Part shown: positions 1 to 9,008 of the stretch, piece after piece
Layout of the letters: every line of letters begins with the position of its first letter
How positions within the stretch are numbered: the stretch's first letter is position 1
Assembly: GCA_034430595.1 (NCBI GenBank)
Contig: DAOUEL010000092.1
Span: 24,526 to 88,525, forward strand
Direction: 5' to 3'
Source: E44-bin32 sp034430595
GTDB lineage: Bacteria; Chloroflexota; Anaerolineae; Anaerolineales; E44-bin32
Length of the DNA stretch: 64,000 nt
Program-made: the position numbers and the translations under genes
Notes under the pieces: model-generated
The model's input: the letters and a program-made list of their open reading frames with translations, nothing else
Database searches by the model: none
What the model was told of the DNA's origin: nothing

Positions 1-1
1 T

Positions 2-487
2 CAGATCCGTCGCAGTTCGGAAGTCCCGATCATTATGGTCACGGCCCGGGTAGAGGAAGCTGACAAGCTGATCGGTCTCGAGCTTGGCGCGGACGATTAT
101 GTGACAAAACCCTTCAGCCCACGTGAGGTTGTCGCCCGCGTGAGGGCGGTGCTGCGTCGGGCGCATGCTCTTCCGAATATGCCTGAAACCTTACAGGCGG
201 GGAGCGTGGTGGTAGACCTCGCCCGGCATCAGGTTGAAATCGCGGGCAAACCGGTTGCACTCACGCCAACAGAGTTCGACTTGCTGGCGGTGATGGTCGC
301 TCAGCCAGGCCGGGCCTTTAGCCGTATGCAGCTGCTCGAAGCGACGCAAGATGAAGCCTACGAGGGCTATGAGCGGACGATCGACGCGCACATCAAAAAT
401 CTACGCTCGAAGATCGAAGCAGATCCAAGAAATCCCCTATTGGTTGAGACAGTATTCGGTGTAGGGTACCGCTTCCATGGAGACTGA
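2..487 (+). CDS. Response regulator, OmpR/PhoB family (5' truncated)
   Basis: The gene enters from the left edge in frame 2, so the first part of the receiver domain, including the phospho-acceptor Asp, is outside the window. What remains shows the end of a CheY-like receiver (IIMVTAR strand, then the conserved Lys in the TKPFSP loop) followed by a C-terminal winged-helix DNA-binding domain (Trans_reg_C) ending in TVFGVGYRF, typical of OmpR/PhoB regulators. It would bind DNA when phosphorylated. The stop codon overlaps the start of the following histidine kinase gene by 11 bases, so the two are almost certainly translationally coupled and form a two-component pair. Target genes cannot be inferred from the sequence. 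Confidence 0.95.
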   Translation, partial: QIRRSSEVPIIMVTARVEEADKLIGLELGADDYVTKPFSPREVVARVRAVLRRAHALPNMPETLQAGSVVVDLARHQVEIAGKPVALTPTEFDLLAVMVAQPGRAFSRMQLLEATQDEAYEGYERTIDAHIKNLRSKIEADPRNPLLVETVFGVGYRFHGD

Positions 488-1916
488 ACAGAAGTCCCAT
501 CGCGGCATCAGCCTTATCTGGAAGCTCTTCCTGGCGCTGGTCGTTGTCTCGTTGATTGGTGTTGGCTCGATGGCCTGGATAACGAGCACCCGTGCGCAAA
601 CCGAGGTGCGCGGTTTGATGATGCGCGGTGGGATCAATACCCTGGATAACCTGACTCAGGAACTGGCCGGTTACTACCGCGGCCGTGGCAGCTGGGCGGG
701 CGTAGAAGAGGTGTTTCCGCTCCTATTAGCCCGCCGGATAGGAGGAGGGGGTCATAACTTTAACGGCATAGGCGGAATGATGGGCATTCCCGCGCTGGTC
801 CTGGCTGACGAATCCGGGCGCATACTCGTCGGTCCCCCGTCCCACAATGACTCCACGCTTTCGCCGTCGGAGATCGGCAGCGCAACTCCGATCGATATCG
901 ATGGGAAGGTGATTGGCTACCTTGCTGATCCGGCAAGCTCCTTCATCCGCCCGGAAGTCGAACTGCTCGATCGCCTTCAGCGAAGCTTCCTGCTGGCAGC
1001 GACGGTTGCCGTCCTGGCAGCACTTCTTGTCGGTGGGATCGCGGTCATCAGCCTGTTGCGACCGGTGAGGGAACTCACGGAGGCAACGAAAGCATTCGCG
1101 CGAGGAGAGTGGGAGCACAGGGTGCCGGTGAGAACTTCGGACGAAGTAGGTGAGCTCTCGCGTGCATTCAATACAATGGCCGAATCGCTTCAAAAGCTCG
1201 AACAGCGCCGGCGTGAAACCACGGCTGATATAGCTCACGAGCTGCGGACACCATTAGCCGTCATGCAAGCCCGCCTGGAAGCGATTATCGATGGAGTGCA
1301 CCAGGCATCCGAAGACAATCTGACCTCGATCCTGAACCAGACTCAACTCATGAACCGCTTGGTGGAGGATTTGCATACGCTCTCCATGGCCGATGCAGGT
1401 GCTCTTTCGTTGATCAAGACACGGACAGACCTTGGGGATCTCGCCGCACGTTCTCTGCAAACCTTTGCCTCTGCAGCTGGATCACAGGGTCTCAGTATGG
1501 AGGGTATTGGCCTGGGGCAGGGTGAGCTGGAAGCCAGGGTCGATGCTGCCCGCATCGAGCAGGTACTTGGCAACTTGCTCAGCAATGCCCTACGTCATAC
1601 CCCGTATGGTGGCACGATTCGGGTTGTCGGCGAGAAGATCGGTACGGAGGGAATTCGAATCTCGGTCGAGGACTCAGGAGAGGGGGTCGAGAAAGCCGCC
1701 CGTGTGATGATCTTCGAAAGGTTTTACCGTCTCGACAGCAGCCGCTCACGACACCGTGGCGGATCTGGGCTTGGACTGTCCGTGGCAAAGAAATTGGTTG
1801 AAGCGCATTCCGGGCGTATCTGGGTTGAAGACAGCGAATTGGGCGGAGCGCGTTTCAGCTTCGAACTTCCGATTGCTGCGCCTGACGGTGATGATGTAAA
1901 TTCTACCGAGGCTTAG
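477..1916 (+). CDS. Two-component sensor histidine kinase (HAMP-HisKA-HATPase)
   Basis: 479-aa membrane sensor kinase. A first membrane segment lies at about residues 13-35, an extracytoplasmic sensing region of about 130 residues with a Gly/Met-rich patch follows, then a second membrane segment near 168-192, a HAMP linker, a HisKA helix with IAHELRTPL (phospho-accepting His about residue 254), and a HATPase_c domain with the N box (NLLSNALRHTP), G1 (EDSGEGV), F box (FERFYRLD) and G2 (GSGLGLSVAKKLV). All catalytic boxes are intact. It overlaps the upstream response regulator by 11 bases and is its probable cognate kinase. The stop codon overlaps that of convergent uvrB by 4 bases. The signal sensed is unknown. 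Confidence 0.95.
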   Translation: METEQKSHRGISLIWKLFLALVVVSLIGVGSMAWITSTRAQTEVRGLMMRGGINTLDNLTQELAGYYRGRGSWAGVEEVFPLLLARRIGGGGHNFNGIGGMMGIPALVLADESGRILVGPPSHNDSTLSPSEIGSATPIDIDGKVIGYLADPASSFIRPEVELLDRLQRSFLLAATVAVLAALLVGGIAVISLLRPVRELTEATKAFARGEWEHRVPVRTSDEVGELSRAFNTMAESLQKLEQRRRETTADIAHELRTPLAVMQARLEAIIDGVHQASEDNLTSILNQTQLMNRLVEDLHTLSMADAGALSLIKTRTDLGDLAARSLQTFASAAGSQGLSMEGIGLGQGELEARVDAARIEQVLGNLLSNALRHTPYGGTIRVVGEKIGTEGIRISVEDSGEGVEKAARVMIFERFYRLDSSRSRHRGGSGLGLSVAKKLVEAHSGRIWVEDSELGGARFSFELPIAAPDGDDVNSTEA

Positions 1917-3955
1917 CTGCCGTTCTCGCCCGCCAGCAAGCGGGCCCGCTTCCAGGGCGGCAAGTCCTCTTTTTCCGCAAGCACTTCACGCATTTCAAAG
2001 ATCTGATCACGCAAGGCAGCTGCTTTTTCAAATTCAAGTCCTTCGGCCGCAGCCCGCATTTGCTTCTCAAGTTCCTGGATCAAACGCTGAAGTTCGTCTT
2101 TGGGCATATCGAGCCCAGGAGATGACCTGTAACTGGCACCCTCTTCGGCGAGGGCGTGGGAAGCAAACTGCTCCGTGAGGTCGCGCACTTCCTTCATGAT
2201 GCTCAAAGGTTCAATGCCGTGCTCCTCATTGTATGCCACCTGCTTCGAACGCCGGCGGTCGGTCTCGTCCAGGGCACGCTGCATCGAATCCGTGACTTTA
2301 TCGGCGTACATGATGACCCGACCGTTCACGTGCCGGGCGGCGCGGCCGATGGTCTGGATTAATGCGGTGTCCGAGCGCAAGAACCCTTCTTTGTCTGCGT
2401 CCAGGATTGCCACCAATGAGACCTCTGGAAGGTCCAGGCCTTCACGCAGCAGGTTAATTCCAACCACCACATCATAGACACCCAACCGCAGATCGCGCAG
2501 GATCTCGACCCGTTCGATCGTGTCGATTTCAGAATGCAAATAGTGAACCTTGACCCCGAGCTCACGCAAATATTCTGAGAGATCCTCTGACATCCGTTTC
2601 GTAAGCGTCGTAACAAGCGCCCGCTGGCCGATATCGACTCGTTTCCTAATCTCGGCCACCAGGTCATCGACCTGGCCTTCAACCGGTCGAACCTCGACCT
2701 GAGGATCAACCAAACCGGTTGGGCGAATGATTTGATCCACTACCTGGCTGGCGTGCCGCAGCTCGTAAGGTCCAGGCGTGGCCGTGGTATAGATTGCCTG
2801 GCCGATCCGGGCTTCAAATTCATCGAATGACAGAGGCCGGTTATCAAGCGCAGAAGGAAGGCGGAAACCAAATTCGACCAGGACTTCCTTGCGGGAGCGG
2901 TCGCCGGCGTACATGCCCCGTACCTGCGGGATTGTCATATGGCTCTCGTCGACGATGAGCAGAAAATCCGATGGGAAGTAATCGATCAACGTCCATGGGG
3001 GCGATCCTGCCGAACGCTGATCGAGATGCCGTGAGTAGTTTTCGATACCTGAGCAGTAGCCGACCTCACGCAGCATCTCAAGGTCGTAAAACGTACGCTG
3101 CTCCAGCCGTTGGGCTTCGAGCAGTTTTTCGTGTTTCTTCAGGTCAGCCAATCGCTCGTTAAGTTCGGCCTCGATATCGGTGATCGCAGCCCGCAGTTTC
3201 TCTTCTTCGGTAATGAAATGCTTGGCAGGGAAAATGCTGACGTCCTTTCGTTCCGCGAGCAGTTCACCGGTAAGGGGATCGAATTGGGCGATGCGCTCCA
3301 GTTCGTCCCCGAAGAAGCTCATTCGGAATCCCTGCTCTTCGTATGCTGGCAGGACCTCGAGCGTATCACCCCGGACGCGAAACGTCCCTGGGCGCAGTTC
3401 AAGGTCGTTGCGCTCGTAGTGGCTTTGCACGAGTTGTCTCAGCAGGCTGTTGCGCCGATATTGGCTTCCAACCTCCAGCTTGATTACGACCCGGCCGTAA
3501 GCCTCGGGATTCCCAATGCCATAGATGCATGAGACGGATGCGACGACGATGACGTCACGGCGTGAGAGCACGGAAGCAGTAGTTGAGAGCCGTAAGCGGT
3601 CGATCTCCTCATTGATTTCGGTTTCCTTCTCAATGTAGAGATCATGCTTCGGCACGTAGGCCTCAGGCTGGTAGTAGTCGTAGTAGGAGACAAAGTACTC
3701 AACCGCATTTTCCGGAAAGAAGGACTTGAACTCGGCATAAAGCTGGGCTGCAAGCGTTTTGTTGTGAGCCAGAATCAGCGCCGGGCGTTGGGTCCGGGCG
3801 ATCACATTTGCCATCGTAAAGGTCTTGCCGGTCCCGGTAGCGCCGAGCAGCACCTGGTGCTGGTCGGCACGCTCCAATCCTGCAATTAGCTTTTCGATCG
3901 CTTCCGGTTGATCACCCATTGGCTGGTAGGGTGCCTGCAGATTGAACCGGTCCAT
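1913..3955 (-). CDS. uvrB: UvrABC excinuclease subunit B
   Basis: 680-aa UvrB, the damage-verification helicase of nucleotide excision repair, which receives DNA from UvrA and recruits UvrC. Visible features are Walker A GATGTGKT (residues 38-45), the beta-hairpin region near residues 92-116 with DYYQPEAYVP, the DESH box (LLIVDESHMT), the TTATPGPYE helicase motif, helicase motifs V/VI around GINLLREGLDLPE and QTIGRAARH, and a C-terminal UVR motif (about 635-670) that would contact UvrC. The length is normal for the family. It stands alone on the minus strand with its own promoter-like sequence upstream and converges with the histidine kinase gene, the stops overlapping by 4 bases. Confidence 0.98.
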   Translation of the reverse strand: MDRFNLQAPYQPMGDQPEAIEKLIAGLERADQHQVLLGATGTGKTFTMANVIARTQRPALILAHNKTLAAQLYAEFKSFFPENAVEYFVSYYDYYQPEAYVPKHDLYIEKETEINEEIDRLRLSTTASVLSRRDVIVVASVSCIYGIGNPEAYGRVVIKLEVGSQYRRNSLLRQLVQSHYERNDLELRPGTFRVRGDTLEVLPAYEEQGFRMSFFGDELERIAQFDPLTGELLAERKDVSIFPAKHFITEEEKLRAAITDIEAELNERLADLKKHEKLLEAQRLEQRTFYDLEMLREVGYCSGIENYSRHLDQRSAGSPPWTLIDYFPSDFLLIVDESHMTIPQVRGMYAGDRSRKEVLVEFGFRLPSALDNRPLSFDEFEARIGQAIYTTATPGPYELRHASQVVDQIIRPTGLVDPQVEVRPVEGQVDDLVAEIRKRVDIGQRALVTTLTKRMSEDLSEYLRELGVKVHYLHSEIDTIERVEILRDLRLGVYDVVVGINLLREGLDLPEVSLVAILDADKEGFLRSDTALIQTIGRAARHVNGRVIMYADKVTDSMQRALDETDRRRSKQVAYNEEHGIEPLSIMKEVRDLTEQFASHALAEEGASYRSSPGLDMPKDELQRLIQELEKQMRAAAEGLEFEKAAALRDQIFEMREVLAEKEDLPPWKRARLLAGENGS

Positions 3956-3987
3956 CCGTTAACCTCATATCGAACAAATGATCTTAT

Positions 3988-3996
3988 AGTATAACA
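3988..3996 (-). promoter_or_regulatory. Extended -10 promoter element upstream of uvrB
   Basis: Read on the minus strand the sequence is TGTTATACT, an extended -10 (TGn + TATACT), about 33 bases before the uvrB start codon. No convincing -35 hexamer lies at 17 bases, which is tolerated for extended -10 promoters. Not experimentally supported. Confidence 0.45.
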
Positions 3997-4036
3997 TCTC
4001 GAACCGGTGAAAATGTACCCCGATCAGCAGGGGGAA

Positions 4037-5104
4037 TCAGTTTGACAGGTAGATCGGGTTGCTGTAGATCCAGCCGCGCATTCGGCCGCGAAAGGGGAGG
4101 TGGACCTCTACCCGGTAGACACCGGGTTCGCGGACGGTCTGTACTGCAGTCTCGATACCCTGCCAGCTGGCAATTTCTTCCCCGGAACGAAATAAGCGGA
4201 CCACGGCCGGGGCGGGGATATGGATTTGGAGAGTAACGCCGAGCTTGACCGCAAGCTCTCCTCCCATTCCGATCTGTTCCGACTCCCCCAGAGCCTGAAA
4301 CCGAAATCCACGAGTAGGTGCTGGTAGGTCGTACCCGACGAAGGCGCTGCCATCCCTCAGGGCTGTGAAAATGGCTTTTCGATCGCGCGCCGTTTCGCCG
4401 GAAAGGGGTTCGTCTAGCAGAACGTGGGTGTTAACCGTCCGGAATAGGTACTCGTAGGGGAAGATCGTTTGCTTGAGCGGCCCCATGCGGGCGGGAAGGG
4501 CATGGGCATCGGATCCACCAATAGCAACAACCCTTCTGCCGGATGTGAGCAAGTGGTCCCAACGCTCGAGCACCTGCGGAAATGGACCAACTCCGATCGA
4601 ATCCGGGTTGAATGCGAAGAATAACGCCCTGGGGAGGGAGCTCAACTTCGATTTAAATTCGCTCATAAAATTCCAGAGTTCAATCCCGGTGAAGCCCTGC
4701 ACCTCCCAGGCTTCCCAGGATAGATCGTCCTCGTGGAAAAGCGGAGCTGCAGGGTCAAATGGGTGAGCCAAAAAGGCCAGACCCATCCGGGCATTGATCT
4801 CGTCGAGCAGGTTTTGAGGGTCCGTGGCGAATGAAGCCAGTTCTGCGCGGGTTTCATAGACCAGCAGGTGATTTTTCTGCGGCTCACGCTGTGTATCGTG
4901 AATCTCCTCGCCGGTGAGCAGCAGGGTGCGTTTGCCCTCCAGGTAGCGATATCCGTCCATACCCTGGACCCATACATTGTGGTCGGTGACGATGACGAAA
5001 TCGAGACCGGCCTGGATCGCCGCATGGGCGATATCCTGGTGCTGGCCATGCCCATCTGAGTACACCGAGTGGGTATGGAGGTTACCAGAGTATTCATAGC
5101 TCAT
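4037..5104 (-). CDS. PHP-domain metal-dependent phosphoesterase (CehA/McbA-like)
   Basis: About 355-aa protein with a PHP fold occupying roughly residues 5-230. Metal-binding motifs are visible in order: NLHTHSVYSDGHG, VTDHN, TGEEIH, LAHPFD and GGSDAHAL. This set matches the CehA/McbA-type PHP hydrolases, which act on phosphoester or carbamate-like bonds; the substrate here is unknown. The C-terminal 110 residues form a predicted beta-rich region ending YSNPIYL, common in this subgroup. No signal peptide is visible. I prefer the ATG at 5104 over the TTG three codons upstream. It lies 45 bases behind the stop of the small upstream gene and is probably cotranscribed with it. It is one of three PHP proteins in the window. 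Confidence 0.85.
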   Translation of the reverse strand: MSYEYSGNLHTHSVYSDGHGQHQDIAHAAIQAGLDFVIVTDHNVWVQGMDGYRYLEGKRTLLLTGEEIHDTQREPQKNHLLVYETRAELASFATDPQNLLDEINARMGLAFLAHPFDPAAPLFHEDDLSWEAWEVQGFTGIELWNFMSEFKSKLSSLPRALFFAFNPDSIGVGPFPQVLERWDHLLTSGRRVVAIGGSDAHALPARMGPLKQTIFPYEYLFRTVNTHVLLDEPLSGETARDRKAIFTALRDGSAFVGYDLPAPTRGFRFQALGESEQIGMGGELAVKLGVTLQIHIPAPAVVRLFRSGEEIASWQGIETAVQTVREPGVYRVEVHLPFRGRMRGWIYSNPIYLSN

Positions 5105-5149
5105 GTTATTCAAGACTCAGAGAAGTGCAGGTGCGGGGGTTTATTAACA

Positions 5150-5524
5150 CTACCGAATGGGATTTTCAAGGCGATTTCGCCCTGCATCGCCTGGCGTAAC
5201 AAGTCGGGTTCCAACTTCGGCGCAGACGCCGATTAACTGCTGCCTCTGTGCTGAACTGAGCGGAGCCAGGTGCGTAACAACAATTCCAACGTCACCCTTA
5301 AGCAGGTTCTCGAGCAGCAGGTGCCAGGCCTCACCAGCCGGCGTATCATCCACCAGCACCGTCAGCTGGTCATGATCAAAGGGTCCAATCAGACCATCGA
5401 GCTGCCGCTTGTAATCGTTATTCAAGTGCAGCCAGCGGAAGAGCGGGCTTGTACCGGGCATTTCGAGCGGGTGCCGGTCGACCAGGTAAACGACGATCGG
5501 TTGGATGATGGATCGAGTCGGCAT
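5150..5524 (-). CDS. Conserved hypothetical protein, 124 aa
   Basis: I do not recognise a named family. The start at 5524 is chosen because GAGAGG sits 6 bases upstream of this ATG; a longer reading frame to 5620 exists but lacks such a site. The protein alternates hydrophobic strands (PIVVYLVD, LTVLVDD, GIVVTHL) with helices, suggesting a small alpha/beta fold. Phrases such as LVDDTPAGEAWHLLLENLLKGD and LAPLSSAQRQQLIGVCAEVG look conserved rather than random. There is no signal peptide or membrane segment. It precedes the PHP hydrolase gene with a 45-base gap and the pair is likely an operon. It reads away from the CAP-lipoprotein gene, so the two share an intergenic promoter region. Confidence 0.6.
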   Translation of the reverse strand: MPTRSIIQPIVVYLVDRHPLEMPGTSPLFRWLHLNNDYKRQLDGLIGPFDHDQLTVLVDDTPAGEAWHLLLENLLKGDVGIVVTHLAPLSSAQRQQLIGVCAEVGTRLVTPGDAGRNRLENPIR

Positions 5525-5633
5525 CGGGCGCCTCTCAGAGCTATCCAAGCTTAACACAAGCCGCCGGGCCCGGCAATCGTAAGTCTGTCTCCAGCCAAGC
5601 GCGAACGATACAGCCTGCATACGAATGGAAGGA

Positions 5634-5639
5634 TATAAT
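5634..5639 (+). promoter_or_regulatory. Putative -10 box (TATAAT)
   Basis: A perfect TATAAT lies about 30 bases before the CAP-lipoprotein start. The -35 region is not convincing and there is no TGn extension. Confidence 0.35.
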
Positions 5640-5668
5640 CAGAATCCTTACGGAAAAGCAGGCGTGAT

Positions 5669-6238
5669 GTGAAGATGAAGCGGTTTACGATTCTGTTCGT
5701 GCTGTTGGTCATGTGTTGTGGGTGCTCCTCCGCGGGGGCAGATGAGCCTGTGCTCATGCAGAATTCACCAATCGCCAGGACGCAGGCGACTTCAACTGAC
5801 CAGGATGCTGGTGGCACGGATCTAACAACGGCAATGACGGCGGCGGCGGATGCGGTCCTTGCTGCTGTTAATGTCCGGCGAGCCCTGGCTGGGATCCCAC
5901 CGCTTATCCAGCAGGCCGCGCTGCTCGAGGTGGCCTATGAGCGTTCGGTCGACATGGCAGTGCGAGGGTATCTTGCGCATGTCGATCCTGAAACCGGACG
6001 CCAGGTGGCAGAGGACTTGCTTCGTGCCGCGGACTTTCGAGGACAGGTCGCTGAACTACTTTTTCAGTCGGAAACACCCATCGGCGAACTATCACAATCT
6101 GCGGTGGCTGCATGGTTCCAGGATCCTGATCACAATCTCATCTTGCTCAGCCCGGATTTCCGCTTTGTAGGCATCGGGATGATGGGGGATGGTCAGCGCT
6201 GGATCGTGACGATGATCCTGGCTGGTGAAAGCCCATAG
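5669..6238 (+). CDS. CAP/SCP-domain lipoprotein
   Basis: 189-aa exported protein. The N-terminus has basic residues, a hydrophobic run, then a Cys-rich stretch MCCGCSS that likely carries the lipidated Cys (Cys16 or Cys19), followed by a low-complexity linker. From about residue 60 a CAP (SCP/YkwD) domain is recognisable by NVRRALAGIPPLIQ, the helix with YERSVDMAVRGYLAHVDP, and the C-terminal strands around FVGIGMMGDGQRWIVTMIL. Bacterial CAP proteins are secreted or surface proteins of mostly unknown activity. Start is GTG at 5669, with ATG at 5675 an alternative. The stop codon is embedded in the AGGAGG site of the downstream PolX gene, implying cotranscription. Confidence 0.75.
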   Translation: MKMKRFTILFVLLVMCCGCSSAGADEPVLMQNSPIARTQATSTDQDAGGTDLTTAMTAAADAVLAAVNVRRALAGIPPLIQQAALLEVAYERSVDMAVRGYLAHVDPETGRQVAEDLLRAADFRGQVAELLFQSETPIGELSQSAVAAWFQDPDHNLILLSPDFRFVGIGMMGDGQRWIVTMILAGESP

Positions 6239-6246
6239 GAGGAAGC

Positions 6247-7974
6247 TTGACCAATCTTGAGGCTGCAGATGTGTTCCGCCGAATTGCCTATTTGCTCGAA
6301 ATCAAGGGCGAAGCAATCTACCGCGTGCTTGCTTACCGGCGAGCAGCAGATGCCATCCAGGAACTCGGCCGTGACCTGCATGATATCTGGGAGCAGGGTG
6401 AACTCCAGAAGATCCCCGGCGTCGGGAAGGCAATCGCTGAGAAAATCGATGAACTGCTGAGAACCGGGAAACTGGAGTATTACGAGAAACTGGCGGCCGA
6501 GGTGCCGCCGGGCCTGGTCGAGGTTCTTGCGGTGGGGGACGTTGGTCCGAAGAAAGCCGCTCGATTCTGGAAGGAATTAAATATCACCTCGGTCGACGAG
6601 CTCGAAAAAGCTGCGCAGGAGGGACGCCTACGCGAGTTGAGCGGTATGGGCGCCAAGTCGGAAGCCCGCATCCTCGAAAATATTCACGCGCTGCGGGAGC
6701 AGCGTACTGATCGGATGCTGCTCGGGAAGGCGGAACAGGTTTCGGAGCAGTTGCTTGAGCGTTTGCGCGGCTTGAAGGGGGTGGTGCAGGCAGAGGCAGC
6801 AGGAAGCCTGCGGCGATTTCGTGAAACCGTAGGCGATCTCGATCTCATCGTCGGGGCGAAGAATTCTGGCACCGTGCTGGAAGCCTTCATCCAGTTCCCT
6901 GAGGTTGCCCGGACTCTGGGGCAAGGGGACACAAAGGCAAGCGTGGAACTGCACGACGGAACCCGTGTCCAGGTCTGGGTTCATCCGCCAGAGCATTTCG
7001 GGAGTGCGTGGCAGTACGCCACTGGTTCGCAAGCCCACAACGTCCGCCTGAGAGAACTGGCACAAAAGCGTGGCCTTTCGCTTTCAGAGCGTGGTTTCAA
7101 GACTGAGCAGGACGATGACATCACCTGTGCAAAGGAAGTTGACGTCTACGCCGCCCTGGATCTGCCCTGGATCCCCCCGGAACTGCGTGAAGATCGCGGT
7201 GAAATTCGGGCCGCGCAGGCTGGTGAGCTGCCGCAACTGGTGGAGGTGGATGACCTGAAAGGTGACCTGCATGCCCATTCTGATTGGAGCGATGGAGGGG
7301 CGAGTATGCGGGAGATGGCCGAGGCTGCGCTCGAGCTCGGGCTGGAATACTTGGTGGTCTCGGATCATTCACGCAGCCTGGGGGTGGCGAATGGCCTCTC
7401 GATCGAGCGCTTGAGAGAGCAGCGTGACGAGATCTCGAGACTTCAATCCGAGATCGGAGATTCGCTCAAAATCCTTCATGGAACCGAGGTTGAGATTCTG
7501 GCCGATGGCTCCCTGGACTTTCCGGATGAGGTACTGGCAGAGCTCGACATCGTAATCGCCTCGCTCCACATGTCACTGCGCCAGCCGCGGGAAGTGGTCA
7601 CTGAAAGACTGCTGCGTGCATTGTCAAATCAGAACGTCGACATCATCGGACATCCAACGGGCCGTTTGATCGGACAGCGTGAACCAGCCGATTTAGACAT
7701 GGAGCGCATTTTTCGGGCTGCAGCCGAGCATGATGTCGCCCTGGAAATCAACGCCAACCCAGAAAGACTTGATTTACGGGATGTCCACGCCCGGTTGGCG
7801 ATTGAACAGGGCTGTCTGCTGGCGATCAACACGGACGCACACCACCCGGAACACTTGCAGTTCAGGATCTTCGGGGTTGGAACCGCGCGCAGGGGGTGGG
7901 TTACGCCTGATTCGGTATTAAACACCTGGCCGCTGGACAAGCTGCAAGGCTGGTTAGCAGACCGCAAACGCTGA
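6247..7974 (+). CDS. polX: PolX-type DNA polymerase/3'-5' exonuclease with PHP domain
   Basis: 575-aa family X protein with the standard bacterial layout: an N-terminal 8-kDa-like and HhH region (GVGKAIAEKI), a polymerase palm around GSLRRFRETVGDLDLI (Asp197 and Asp199), and a C-terminal PHP nuclease domain from about residue 338 (DLHAHSDWSDG, SDHS, IASLHM, GHPTGR, NTDAHH). The family acts in gap-filling repair and 3'-5' exonuclease proofreading. The third metal-binding Asp of the palm, expected in the strand just before PPE, is replaced by Gln242 (RVQVWVHPPE), so polymerase activity is doubtful while the PHP site looks complete. Start is TTG at 6247, preceded by AGGAGG with a short 4-base spacer; the homologous N-terminus begins exactly here. 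Confidence 0.88.
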   Translation: MTNLEAADVFRRIAYLLEIKGEAIYRVLAYRRAADAIQELGRDLHDIWEQGELQKIPGVGKAIAEKIDELLRTGKLEYYEKLAAEVPPGLVEVLAVGDVGPKKAARFWKELNITSVDELEKAAQEGRLRELSGMGAKSEARILENIHALREQRTDRMLLGKAEQVSEQLLERLRGLKGVVQAEAAGSLRRFRETVGDLDLIVGAKNSGTVLEAFIQFPEVARTLGQGDTKASVELHDGTRVQVWVHPPEHFGSAWQYATGSQAHNVRLRELAQKRGLSLSERGFKTEQDDDITCAKEVDVYAALDLPWIPPELREDRGEIRAAQAGELPQLVEVDDLKGDLHAHSDWSDGGASMREMAEAALELGLEYLVVSDHSRSLGVANGLSIERLREQRDEISRLQSEIGDSLKILHGTEVEILADGSLDFPDEVLAELDIVIASLHMSLRQPREVVTERLLRALSNQNVDIIGHPTGRLIGQREPADLDMERIFRAAAEHDVALEINANPERLDLRDVHARLAIEQGCLLAINTDAHHPEHLQFRIFGVGTARRGWVTPDSVLNTWPLDKLQGWLADRKR

Positions 7975-8053
7975 GTCTCCTTCCGCAACGTATAAGTCAT
8001 GGAGGGGTTTTATTTTTGAGGACTTATTCGTTCATTACGGGAGGAAACAAAGC

Positions 8054-8902
8054 ATGGCGGATATTGCTATCGTAACGGACAGCACGGCCTACATTCCACA
8101 GGAAATTGTCGATCAGTACCATATCTATGTCGCCCCGCAGATCCTGATCTGGGGTGATGAGTCGTATCTGGATGGCGTGGATATGTTCCCGGATGAGTTC
8201 TACAAGAGGTTGGGGGAAGCCAAGCAGCTTCCCACGACCTCACAGGCGACGGTGGCCTCGTTTCACAAAATCTTCGAACCGCTCGTCGCCGAGGGGAAGC
8301 AGATCCTGGCAATTGTGATTTCAGAGAAACTATCCGGTACGCTGCAATCTGCCAGGCAGGCCAAAGCCATGTTCCCAGACGCAACGATCGCCCTGGTCGA
8401 TTCACGCTCAGCGGCCATGGAACTGGGTTTTCAGGTGCTGGCTGCCGCCCGTGCGGTTGAAGCAGGGAAATCATTCCAGGAAGTGGTCGAGCTGGCGGAG
8501 AGGGCCGGGCAGTATACAGGCGTCTTTTTCGTCGTTGATACCCTGGAATTCTTGCACAAAGGCGGTCGGATTGGCGGCGCGGCACGCCTATTCGGTACCG
8601 CAATCAACCTGAAACCCATCCTGCAGGTCGCTAATGGGCAGGTGGAGAGCTTCGATAAGGTCCGCACCAAAGCGAAGGCCTATGCCCGGCTCCTGAATGT
8701 CGTTGAAGAACGCCTGCAGGGAAAGCCCAATGTTCGCGTGGCCACACTGCACGCGGCCGCAGAGAGTGATGCAATAGAATTACTGGCTGAAGCGACAAAA
8801 CGACTGAGCCCGATCGAAACGATTATTTCCCAGGTCAGCCCGGTGGTGGGGACACATGTAGGTCCCGGGACGGTGGGATTAGCCTACTGCACGGATCTAT
8901 AA
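8054..8902 (+). CDS. DegV family fatty-acid-binding protein
   Basis: 282-aa DegV protein. The N-terminal IVTDSTAYIP, the strand-loop SEKLSGTLQSA and the C-terminal region with VGTHVGPGTVGLAY are family hallmarks. DegV/FakB proteins bind a fatty acid in a deep pocket; with a FakA kinase they feed exogenous fatty acids into phospholipid synthesis. No FakA or DegV-partner gene is adjacent, so the physiological role here is only inferred from the family. A good ribosome site (GGGAGGAAA) precedes the ATG by about 8 bases. It is monocistronic between PolX and the cox operon. Confidence 0.92.
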   Translation: MADIAIVTDSTAYIPQEIVDQYHIYVAPQILIWGDESYLDGVDMFPDEFYKRLGEAKQLPTTSQATVASFHKIFEPLVAEGKQILAIVISEKLSGTLQSARQAKAMFPDATIALVDSRSAAMELGFQVLAAARAVEAGKSFQEVVELAERAGQYTGVFFVVDTLEFLHKGGRIGGAARLFGTAINLKPILQVANGQVESFDKVRTKAKAYARLLNVVEERLQGKPNVRVATLHAAAESDAIELLAEATKRLSPIETIISQVSPVVGTHVGPGTVGLAYCTDL

Positions 8903-8941
8903 CGCACGAACTGCCGGCAGGCGAATTTCTCTGGAATCCCC

Positions 8942-8959
8942 CCGTCGCTTGTGCGACGG
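8942..8959 (+). terminator. Hairpin downstream of DegV gene
   Basis: CCGTCGC-TTGT-GCGACGG forms a perfect 7-bp stem with a 4-base loop 40 bases after the DegV stop. There is no U-run after it, so it is either a weak or factor-assisted terminator or an mRNA 3'-end stabiliser. The rest of the 8903-9197 intergenic stretch holds the cox promoter and an untranslated leader of about 150 bases with no gene. Confidence 0.35.
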
Positions 8960-9008
8960 TCTCCTGCTGATCGAATCCCCGGCTTAATAAAGACAAATAC
9001 TACCGATA

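Noticed and set aside
7992..8027. ATAAGTC/GACTTAT inverted repeat upstream of the DegV gene
   Set aside because: Arms are only 7 bases and AT-rich with a 22-base gap; not strong enough to call an operator or riboswitch.
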